From assembly GCA_016181165.1 (NCBI GenBank), contig JACOZU010000006.1, positions 1-6,183 on the forward strand: 6,183 nt of DNA, written 5' to 3'. Below the pieces are notes generated by a model. That model was not told the DNA's origin, did no database searches, and was given only the letters and a program-made list of their open reading frames with translations. The stretch comes from Candidatus Woesebacteria bacterium (GTDB taxonomy: Bacteria > Patescibacteriota > Microgenomatia > UBA8517). Position numbers and translations under genes: made by a program. Shown in pieces: positions 1-5,718 of the stretch; within the stretch, counting starts at the first letter, position 1; each line of letters begins with the position of its first letter.

Positions 1-281
1 GCCCCGCATTGGCTACAGGCGACTTCGGTTCTAATCATTCCAAGGCTTTCGTCAACGCTTTTTTTTATAGCCTTGGGGTCGGCCATATCCCAGAAGGCGG
101 GCCAGCCCGTACCGGAATCATATTTTGTATCCGATGAAAAAAGCGGTTGAACACAGGCGACACAAACATACATTCCCTGTTCAAAATGTTTATAGTATTT
201 CCCGCTTCCGGGAGGTTCCGTACCTTTAAGGAAACAAATATTATATTGTTCTGGTGTAAGTTTCTTTTTCCAATCGTCCAT
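1..281 (-). CDS. msrB: Peptide-methionine (R)-S-oxide reductase MsrB, 5' part (3' end outside window)
   Basis: MsrB reduces the R epimer of methionine sulfoxide in proteins back to methionine, usually with thioredoxin as reductant, in the cytoplasm. Ninety-three codons are visible from an ATG at 279-281. The protein starts MDDWKKKLTPEQY, the usual MsrB opening, followed by KGTEPPGSGKYY and the hallmark DSGTGWPAFW (residues 55-64). Two CxxC pairs, C40/C43 (CVAC) and C89/C92 (CSQC), match the structural zinc site of the family. The gene runs off the left edge right after the second pair, so the catalytic cysteine (in the RYCxNSASL-like region of the family) and about 40 further residues are not in view, and catalytic competence cannot be judged. 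The start lies 4 bases after the recO stop, suggesting co-transcription with recO. No Shine-Dalgarno sequence is seen at normal spacing. The identification is secure; no alternative family fits. Confidence 0.95.
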   Translation of the reverse strand, partial: MDDWKKKLTPEQYNICFLKGTEPPGSGKYYKHFEQGMYVCVACVQPLFSSDTKYDSGTGWPAFWDMADPKAIKKSVDESLGMIRTEVACSQCG

Positions 282-285
282 AGAA

Positions 286-831
286 CTATTTTAACAGCCT
301 TTTGCCAACTCTGACCGAAAATAAATTTCTTTCCGTCACTTCGGCAAGTTTGGCATCCGGGTCAAGCAGTAATTTCCCCTTTGGCCAAAAGCCTAAAATG
401 TTTAAGCTCTCATAAACAAACCGTTTTCTTAATTTCTTAAGCTCCCTGGCCGTCTTTAAGATTCTTAAATACTCAAGGATGCTGGCGTAAAGCTCGGGGT
501 GTCTCTCGCCTTCGAGGGTGGTGCGGCCGATGACTTCCATAAAATAGTAGGCCAGGGCAACTCTCTTGAGATTTTTTCGAATTTCGGAAAAGTTATCGAT
601 TATTTCCGCCTCGGTCATTAAATCTAGCCCTCGGCCATGGACAGCCTGAAACTTTATTTGATTAAAAACCTCGAGGTGTCCTCTTTTTTTACTGATGGGG
701 CGCCTGACTCCTTTGGCAATCAGGAAGAGCCGGCCGTGATTTTTGGAATAGACGGAAAGAATTCTATCGGCTTCGGAATAACGGCGGCGGGCAAGGACAA
801 CTGCCTCGTCGGAATAATTTCGCGGCGTCAT
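286..831 (-). CDS. recO: DNA repair protein RecO, short form without zinc finger
   Basis: RecO is the recombination mediator that, with RecR, helps load RecA onto SSB-coated single-stranded DNA during gap repair. The 181-residue product has the N-terminal OB-fold pattern at about residues 5-80: VVLARRRYSEADRIL, then NHGRLFLIAKGVRRPISKKR, then LEVFNQIKF and TEAEIIDNF. A helical C-terminal part follows (about 85-150), ending in FVYESLNILGFWP, the place where the family has its (L/F)xLLGYxP segment. In many RecO proteins a four-cysteine zinc finger and a further helical region come next. Here there is no cysteine and only about 30 residues remain, so the protein is about 60 residues shorter than the usual 240. 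msrB begins 4 bases after the stop, so no frameshifted remainder is hidden downstream. The ATG at 829-831 matches the expected family N-terminus; only GGGGA directly abutting it resembles a ribosome site. The short C-terminus looks lineage-typical rather than broken. Confidence 0.88.
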   Translation of the reverse strand: MTPRNYSDEAVVLARRRYSEADRILSVYSKNHGRLFLIAKGVRRPISKKRGHLEVFNQIKFQAVHGRGLDLMTEAEIIDNFSEIRKNLKRVALAYYFMEVIGRTTLEGERHPELYASILEYLRILKTARELKKLRKRFVYESLNILGFWPKGKLLLDPDAKLAEVTERNLFSVRVGKRLLK

Positions 832-837
832 TCCCCA

Positions 838-875
838 ATTATACTTCGTATAATGTTACTCATTATATACGGAGT
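838..875 (-). repeat. Overlapping inverted repeats at the DUF4012/recO junction
   Basis: Two mutually exclusive palindromes overlap here. The smaller is a perfect 7-base inverted repeat with a 3-base centre (838-844 and 848-854, ATTATAC/GTATAAT). The larger pairs 843-855 (ACTTCGTATAATG) with 861-875 (CATTATATACGGAGT) around a 5-base loop, with one mismatch and a two-base bulge, and it includes the DUF4012 stop codon at 863-865. No T-run follows in the direction of transcription, so it is not a standard intrinsic terminator. It could be an operator, an RNA hairpin between cistrons, or a recombinase-like site. The repeats are seen directly; any role is inference. Confidence 0.6.
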
Positions 876-891
876 CTAAATTCTTTGTCGG
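862..891 (-). promoter_or_regulatory. Possible sigma-70-type promoter for recO-msrB
   Basis: On the minus strand, CCGACA (886-891) is followed after 18 bases by a perfect TATAAT (862-867). This resembles a -35/-10 pair with four of six matches in the -35 box. Transcription would start near 855, about 25 bases before the recO ATG, with the promoter lying inside the 3' end of the DUF4012 gene. A second TATAAT at 838-843 sits 6 bases before the recO ATG and would give a leaderless message, but it has no convincing -35 box. AT-rich DNA produces such boxes by chance, so this is only a candidate. Confidence 0.3.
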
Positions 892-2821
892 ACTTTAGAA
901 ACTCCTCCAGCTCCCTCTTGCCAACTCTAATTCGATAAAGCGGGGAGTCCGTGCCGGGTTGTTTCTGGATAAAAAGGGCAAGCACCTCTTTTTCTTTAAA
1001 AGGAAGCCTGTATTTGACCGTTACTTTGACCAGCCCCTCCGGTCTTAGCTGAAAAAACCCGGCAAAAACGGTTTTGCCGAACTGCTCATAGGGCTCTTCT
1101 TTTTCCTCAACTCCGGTAAATTCAATCAGTTCGCTGCCTTTGGGCACGTAGATTCTTACCCAGTTGGGAAGAACCGAATTTAGCCAGCCGTCGTGTTTGA
1201 CCGGGTTTTTGTAAGTAATGGTCAGCGCTTTTTCAATTGTCCCGTCTTTGGCGGCCGTTATTTCCTGTTCGACCTCCTGGGTGACGTAAAGGTTAGACTT
1301 CCTCCCTCCCAAGTTAGAATCGTTGATGTGTAAGTAATCTCCCGAATAATCTTCTATTTTGCCGGCAACGTTAAAGTCTTCAACCGCGCTCTGGGCTTTC
1401 TCGTCGAATAAGTAGAAAAGGACGTGCTTTTCGAATAAAGACCTTAAGGCGGCTTCAAAAAGTTTAGGCAGTCTCTCTTTGGGCTGGCCCATGGCGTTGG
1501 CCAGAATAGAGTTCATTAAGGGCCCGATTATTTTTTTGCGATTGTCATAATTCGGCGGCGCATAGATAATTTTCCCGGTTCCGGCGGGGTCCCAAACAAT
1601 CGGCCCTTCGGTGTCGGCAAAAGATTCGAGTTCATAAATAACCTGGGGGCAGTCGCACTCGGGAACAATTTTGGTGCTAAAGTTGCCAAAGCCAGGAACG
1701 CCGATTTCCCCGATTGCATCTAAAAGGTTCACAAGTAAATGTGTATCAACGGCGATGACCCCGTCCACTCCCTTTATTCCGGCCTTGGCAGCTTCCTGGC
1801 TAAAAAGCCCCATACTTTCTTCGAAGTCTGGCGACCAGTTCATATCCCTTAGCCTCCAGCCCTTGGATAGGATGTAGGGACCTTTAATATACTTCGCAAT
1901 TGGGTCAGGCACGGTTAAGCTGGGGCGATAATTATCGTCGAGGTTATAGATGTCATTTGAGGAAACTGGTTCAAATTTGGCTTTATCTACCTTCATGACC
2001 GAATAGGCAGTAATAAAGCCCCCGGTTGGTCTTAACTCCTTGTCGTTCTGAAAAATAACCAAGTATTGTCTTTCCTCTTCCAGTCCCAGAAGGTAGGGTG
2101 AAGCTTCCAAGAGAGGCTTGGCTCCGGCAACAACCCCCGCAATTTCATCCACACTTGCCAGGGCGCTTCCTAGCTTTTCCCTAACCTCCTGTCCCCTAAA
2201 CTTAACGGGATAGCGCTCGGGACTGACGAAGGAAAGCTCATGGTCGAGGAGGGCCACTTTCTGGGAAATTTCCTCGGCCTTAGGCACCAGGTCGGGAATT
2301 GCCTTGACCAGAAAGTCGATTCTTTCCTCGGCTGTTTTTGCTCCGTCCGATTGCTCTCCCTGAACCTTTCCTCCACTGAAGCCTAAGATGTCGGCATAGG
2401 GTTCGATGGTAACAAGAGTGATTTCAGCAGCCTCGAGTCCATAGCCTCCGGCTTTGATGGCGTGGTCGGCATCGCTAAGATATAAACCAAAAAAGGGAAT
2501 AAACTTGGCCCAGGCGATTAATCTAAACGAACGGGAGAGCTCGGCTAAAGAAGACTTGGTACTGCCTAATTCCGTTTTGATGGTGTCGATATTCTGTCCT
2601 TTGCCGGCTTCGGCAAGTTTCTCGGCGGCGGATTTTACTTTTACCCCTTTTGCGTAAATAGCGTATGCAGGTATTGCCAATGCTCCTAAAAGCAAAACCA
2701 AACCTATTCCAATACCCGCCAAAATCTTGAACCTGGGCTTTCCGGTGAGTGGGGGCGGCGATTCTATTTTAGTTTCCGGTTTTATCTGGGGAATCGCCTC
2801 TTCCTCTTTGGGCTTATCCAT
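863..2821 (-). CDS. DUF4012 membrane-anchored extracytoplasmic protein of a glycan locus
   Basis: The product is a 652-residue protein of the uncharacterised DUF4012 family. Using the ATG at 2819-2821, it has an acidic, proline-rich cytoplasmic tail (residues 1-30), one transmembrane helix (about 31-56, FKILAGIGIGLVLLLGALAI onward) and a large outward-facing part. A helical, partly coiled-coil-like stretch covers about 60-235. The family core follows: NDKELRPTGGF (259-269), LRDMNWSPDF (324-333) and GVDGVIAVD (351-359). The C-terminal third (about 505-652) looks beta-rich. The only cysteines are the pair C389/C391 (CDC), predicted outside the cell. In-frame TTG at 2857 would add 12 residues (MALELFLVSSLY) and bring the start 10 bases from the upstream stop. 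ATG is preferred because the tail then begins with a normal hydrophilic MDKPKEEE, but neither start has a Shine-Dalgarno sequence. DUF4012 proteins are known mainly from polysaccharide clusters, and this one directly follows a sugar transferase. A role in glycan export, modification or attachment is inferred only. Confidence 0.85.
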   Translation of the reverse strand: MDKPKEEEAIPQIKPETKIESPPPLTGKPRFKILAGIGIGLVLLLGALAIPAYAIYAKGVKVKSAAEKLAEAGKGQNIDTIKTELGSTKSSLAELSRSFRLIAWAKFIPFFGLYLSDADHAIKAGGYGLEAAEITLVTIEPYADILGFSGGKVQGEQSDGAKTAEERIDFLVKAIPDLVPKAEEISQKVALLDHELSFVSPERYPVKFRGQEVREKLGSALASVDEIAGVVAGAKPLLEASPYLLGLEEERQYLVIFQNDKELRPTGGFITAYSVMKVDKAKFEPVSSNDIYNLDDNYRPSLTVPDPIAKYIKGPYILSKGWRLRDMNWSPDFEESMGLFSQEAAKAGIKGVDGVIAVDTHLLVNLLDAIGEIGVPGFGNFSTKIVPECDCPQVIYELESFADTEGPIVWDPAGTGKIIYAPPNYDNRKKIIGPLMNSILANAMGQPKERLPKLFEAALRSLFEKHVLFYLFDEKAQSAVEDFNVAGKIEDYSGDYLHINDSNLGGRKSNLYVTQEVEQEITAAKDGTIEKALTITYKNPVKHDGWLNSVLPNWVRIYVPKGSELIEFTGVEEKEEPYEQFGKTVFAGFFQLRPEGLVKVTVKYRLPFKEKEVLALFIQKQPGTDSPLYRIRVGKRELEEFLKSDKEFRLRI

Positions 2822-2867
2822 ATATAAAGATGATACTAAAAATAGCTCTAAAGCCAAAGGGGGAATT

Positions 2868-3506
2868 CTAAACCGCCCCTTTTCCGGAGATCATCGCCCA
2901 GGGGGTCTTAAGAAGAATAAGAATATCCAGCCAAATTGACTTTTTTCTGGCATAGTAAGCGTCCATTTCAATTCTTTTGTCAAAATTTACCTCGCTTCTT
3001 CCCGAAACCTGCCAAAAGCCGGTGATGCCGGGCCTAACCGACAGGACTTCGTTAAGAAGTTTTTTTGTCTGGGGGTATTTTGCGGTCTGCTCCTTCAGCT
3101 CATCCGGATAGTAAGGCCTGGGGCCAACGATACTCATCTCCCCCTTAAGAACATTAAGAAGCTGGGGGACTTCGTCGATGGAATGCTTTCTTATAAATCT
3201 TCCCACTTTTGTAATCCTGGGGTCTTCGTGCAGTTTGTAGCTTGATTTTCGATATTCTTGATAGAGTTTTTTGAACCTGGGGTCTTGGCGGAGCAAGTTG
3301 TGGGCGTTAACTATCATCGAACGGAACTTATAGGGATGGAAAGATTTTCCCCCTTTGCCCACTCTTGCCGGGGTATCGGCAAAAATTGGACCGTCAGATG
3401 TCAACTTTATGGCTACCATCGTGGCTAATATCACTGGAGAAAAGATAATAAGAAGGATAAAAGCTCCAACTATGTCAATCGTCTTTTTTATAACCTCGAA
3501 ATACAT
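2868..3506 (-). CDS. Polyprenyl-phosphate sugar-1-phosphate transferase, short WcaJ/WbaP-type
   Basis: This 212-residue enzyme should transfer a sugar-1-phosphate from a nucleotide sugar to undecaprenyl phosphate, the first membrane step of glycan assembly. It has only the catalytic domain of the bacterial sugar transferase family. Residues 10-32 form one hydrophobic segment broken by Ser-Pro (23-24), as in the re-entrant helix of monotopic PglC-like enzymes. Further motifs are YKFRSM (59-64), the catalytic Asp-Glu pair D111/E112 in SIDEVPQLLNVL, GEMSIVGPRP (122-131), and RPGITGFWQVSGR (158-170), which is typical of the WcaJ/WbaP group. The C-terminal D-x-x-Y and final GKGA also fit. The four-helix and CoA-binding-like N-terminal region of full WcaJ/WbaP is absent. 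The ATG at 3504-3506 lies 24 bases after the guanylyltransferase stop, with no Shine-Dalgarno sequence. The sugar cannot be predicted from sequence. Co-location with a GDP-mannose gene is not evidence that mannose is first. Confidence 0.93.
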   Translation of the reverse strand: MYFEVIKKTIDIVGAFILLIIFSPVILATMVAIKLTSDGPIFADTPARVGKGGKSFHPYKFRSMIVNAHNLLRQDPRFKKLYQEYRKSSYKLHEDPRITKVGRFIRKHSIDEVPQLLNVLKGEMSIVGPRPYYPDELKEQTAKYPQTKKLLNEVLSVRPGITGFWQVSGRSEVNFDKRIEMDAYYARKKSIWLDILILLKTPWAMISGKGAV

Positions 3507-3530
3507 TTCTGGGCAGGAATGAATTATATA

Positions 3531-4643
3531 CTACAAAAGCTCTTTTTGCTTCTCTTTTTTGAGCTTCTCGACTATCCTTTTCACACTCTGGGCCTGACTT
3601 CTTTTACAAACCAGCAGGATATCTTTACTGTCGACGATAGCCACATCATCAACATCGACGACGGCGATTAACCTTCCGTCGGTCTGAATCAGGGCGTTGG
3701 AGGTGCCGATATTGATCACCCGGCCTCCCGGCTCTTCTCCGTCAATGATCACGTTGCCGTCTTTGTCTTTAGGGAGGTTCTCCCAAACTTCATTCCAATC
3801 GCCGATATCCGTCCACTGGAAATTCCCCTCAACCACCCAGAAGTTTTTTTCCTTTTCCGCAACCGCGTAGTCGATAGAAATTTTAGGCATGGCCTGATAC
3901 GACTTTTTGAGGACCATTGCCTGCTCCTTGGTGCCGAGAGCGCCCTCTATTTCGGCCAGAGATTTGCTTATTTGGGGAGCGTGCTTAGCAATTGAGCCAA
4001 GGATTGAGTCTGCTCGCCAGACAAATTGTCCAGCATTCCAATAATAGTTACCCGATTCGGTAAACTTTTTTGCCAGATTAAGGGGGGGTTTTTCCACAAA
4101 TTTTTCCAGTTCATAAAAGGCGATGCCGTCCGTCGTTTGAATCTTTTTGCCCCTTTTGATGTGCCCGTAACCCGTGTTTGGATATCTGGCTTTTACCCCC
4201 ATAGCGATCAGGACTTCCTGCTCGAAGGCTTCTTTAGCCGAGGCCAGAAGCGTCTCGAGATACTTTTTTAGAGGATTAACAAGCCTATCGGCCGATTCGG
4301 TAATAATGACCGCTTCGGGGTCTTTTTTGAAGATAAAAGTCGCCCCCAAGCCGTGAGCAGGCCCCGTTTCCTTTCTGGCCGGCTCGACAATGACGTTTTC
4401 GGGCAAAAGACCGGGAACCTCCTTCAGGATTTCTTTTTTGTAGGCGGTAGAGACCGTCACTACAAAAATTCTTTCCCAAGGCAGGAGATGGCTAAGTCTT
4501 TCGGCGGTGATCTGGGTCAACGTCTTTTTATTAAACAGCCGAAGAAATTGTTTTGGTGTTTTTTCCCGCGATTTCGGCCAGAGCCGGGTGCCTCCCCCGC
4601 CGGCCAGAATCAGGGCATATAAGTGGTCTTTATAATTTCCCAT
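3531..4643 (-). CDS. manC: Mannose-1-phosphate guanylyltransferase (GDP-mannose pyrophosphorylase)
   Basis: The enzyme makes GDP-mannose from mannose-1-phosphate and GTP, supplying mannosyl (or derived fucosyl/rhamnosyl) donors in the cytoplasm. With the ATG at 4641-4643 it has 370 residues. The nucleotidyltransferase signature LILAGGGGTRLWPKSREKTPKQF covers residues 11-33; EPARKETGPA (87-96), FVEKP (182-186), NYYWNAGQFVW (199-209), ISIDYAV (255-261) and WTDIGDW (277-283) follow. A left-handed beta-helix-like end (about 295-345) closes the protein. The C-terminal phosphomannose isomerase cupin of bifunctional 470-residue ManC is absent, so this is the single-function form. Residues 117-120 read SADR where most relatives have PADH; the Asp is kept. 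The chosen start overlaps the preceding glycosyltransferase by 14 bases and puts the signature at the usual distance from the N-terminus. An ATG at 4706 would add 21 residues and a 77-base overlap. Neither start has a well-spaced ribosome site. Confidence 0.93.
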   Translation of the reverse strand: MGNYKDHLYALILAGGGGTRLWPKSREKTPKQFLRLFNKKTLTQITAERLSHLLPWERIFVVTVSTAYKKEILKEVPGLLPENVIVEPARKETGPAHGLGATFIFKKDPEAVIITESADRLVNPLKKYLETLLASAKEAFEQEVLIAMGVKARYPNTGYGHIKRGKKIQTTDGIAFYELEKFVEKPPLNLAKKFTESGNYYWNAGQFVWRADSILGSIAKHAPQISKSLAEIEGALGTKEQAMVLKKSYQAMPKISIDYAVAEKEKNFWVVEGNFQWTDIGDWNEVWENLPKDKDGNVIIDGEEPGGRVINIGTSNALIQTDGRLIAVVDVDDVAIVDSKDILLVCKRSQAQSVKRIVEKLKKEKQKELL

Positions 4644-5718
4644 TGATTTGGGCAATAAGCGCCAGAAACTCTTTTTTAAACCGTTCTTTAGAAAATCTTT
4701 CAGCATTCTCCCTTAATATTTTAGCGTCGAAAGAGATTTTTTCGAAATTTTTTATTGCCTGCGATAGCGCCGAAACCGTCTGTTTTTCGAAAAATACTCC
4801 CGTTTGCCCGTCGACGACCGTATCCAGCGCTCCTCCCGCCTTAAAAGCAATGACCGGTGCCCCGGCTGCCTGAGCTTCGACGGCCGCTATCCCGAAATCT
4901 TCTTCCTGCGGGAAGATTAAAGCCGCGCACTTTCTATAGTAGTCGGCCAGCTCTCTCTCTGTCAATTCTCCTTTAAACTTGACATTCTCTTTGGCCATGG
5001 CCGTTAGCCTCCTTTCTTCGCTACCGGTGCCAACAACGACCAAGGGAAGGCCCAACTTATTAAAGGCTGCAACCGCTAAATCGACTCTTTTATAAGGAAC
5101 CAATCGATTGACAATTAAAAAGAAATTCTCGCGAATGGGCGGGGAGACTAACGTAAACTTGTTGGTCTCAACCGGAGGAAATAAAACTTGCGAATCCCGG
5201 CCATAATATTTTGAAATTCTAGCCTTGACTGCATTGGAAATTGCGACTATGACATCCGGCCTTTGGGCGGCAATTTTATCCCACTGCCTAAGGTAGGAAA
5301 CGGCCGGGGCGGAGAGACTTCTTAAGAAAGACCCCTTGGGGAAGTAAATGTCATAGCCGCTCCATAAATAGCGCGTCGGCGTTAGGCAGTAACAAAGATG
5401 GGCGGTACCGGGTCTTGTGATTATCCCTTTTGCCGCTTCACTGGTGACGGAAATCACCAGGTCATACTCGCTAAAATCAAAACCTTCGAAAGCCAGGGGA
5501 GTGAGCGTTCCCAAAAATTCGTGTTTCTCCTGCATCAGGGGAATTTTTTGTAAGAAAGAGGGGATAACCAAAGGAAAAATTTTGGCCCAGCCCGCTTTTT
5601 TAGGAGAATAGACCGCGGTAAAAAGGGGCGCTTCGGGAAAAATCTCATTGAGGGCGGTCAGCACCCTCTCTGCCCCGCCCCATTTATTGACCCGATCGTA
5701 GACTAAGGCTGGCTTCAT
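4630..5718 (-). CDS. GT4-family (group 1) glycosyltransferase, probable mannosyltransferase
   Basis: This 362-residue, GT-B fold retaining glycosyltransferase is predicted to add a sugar from a nucleotide donor to a lipid-linked glycan at the cytoplasmic membrane face. The N-terminal Rossmann domain shows GGAERV (14-19) and the segment HLCYCLTPTRYLWS (107-120), characteristic of the WbaZ/mannosyltransferase-like branch. The C-terminal donor domain shows VNRLVPYKRVD (203-213), with the Arg and Lys that contact the nucleotide phosphates, VVGTGSEE (228-235), and the E-x7-E element QEEDFGIAAVEA (E273, E281). AGGALDTVVDGQTGVFF (294-310) completes the fold. No transmembrane segment is seen. The ATG at 5716-5718 overlaps the preceding glycosyltransferase gene by 35 bases, and the 3' end overlaps the guanylyltransferase start, so translational coupling is plausible. 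Mannose as donor is inferred from the adjacent GDP-mannose gene; motifs alone do not fix the sugar or linkage. Confidence 0.92.
   Translation of the reverse strand: MKPALVYDRVNKWGGAERVLTALNEIFPEAPLFTAVYSPKKAGWAKIFPLVIPSFLQKIPLMQEKHEFLGTLTPLAFEGFDFSEYDLVISVTSEAAKGIITRPGTAHLCYCLTPTRYLWSGYDIYFPKGSFLRSLSAPAVSYLRQWDKIAAQRPDVIVAISNAVKARISKYYGRDSQVLFPPVETNKFTLVSPPIRENFFLIVNRLVPYKRVDLAVAAFNKLGLPLVVVGTGSEERRLTAMAKENVKFKGELTERELADYYRKCAALIFPQEEDFGIAAVEAQAAGAPVIAFKAGGALDTVVDGQTGVFFEKQTVSALSQAIKNFEKISFDAKILRENAERFSKERFKKEFLALIAQINGKL

Noticed and set aside
832..875. Intrinsic terminator after the DUF4012 gene
   Set aside because: The hairpin is AT-rich and is followed by ATAATTGGGGA rather than a T-run, and the recO start follows at once.
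637..879. Plus-strand open frame over recO
   Set aside because: It lies antisense to a well-recognised recO with motif support, and its product matches nothing known to me.
3523..3528. TATAAT box before the sugar transferase as a promoter
   Set aside because: There is no acceptable -35 box about 17 bases upstream, and the gene is only 24 bases from the preceding stop in the same operon.
3531..4643. Fused phosphomannose isomerase domain in the guanylyltransferase
   Set aside because: The protein ends after about 370 residues with no cupin motifs, so only the pyrophosphorylase is present.
4353..4873. Plus-strand open frames opposite the guanylyltransferase and GT4 genes
   Set aside because: They are shadows of genes with clear catalytic motifs, and their translations are low-complexity or arbitrary.
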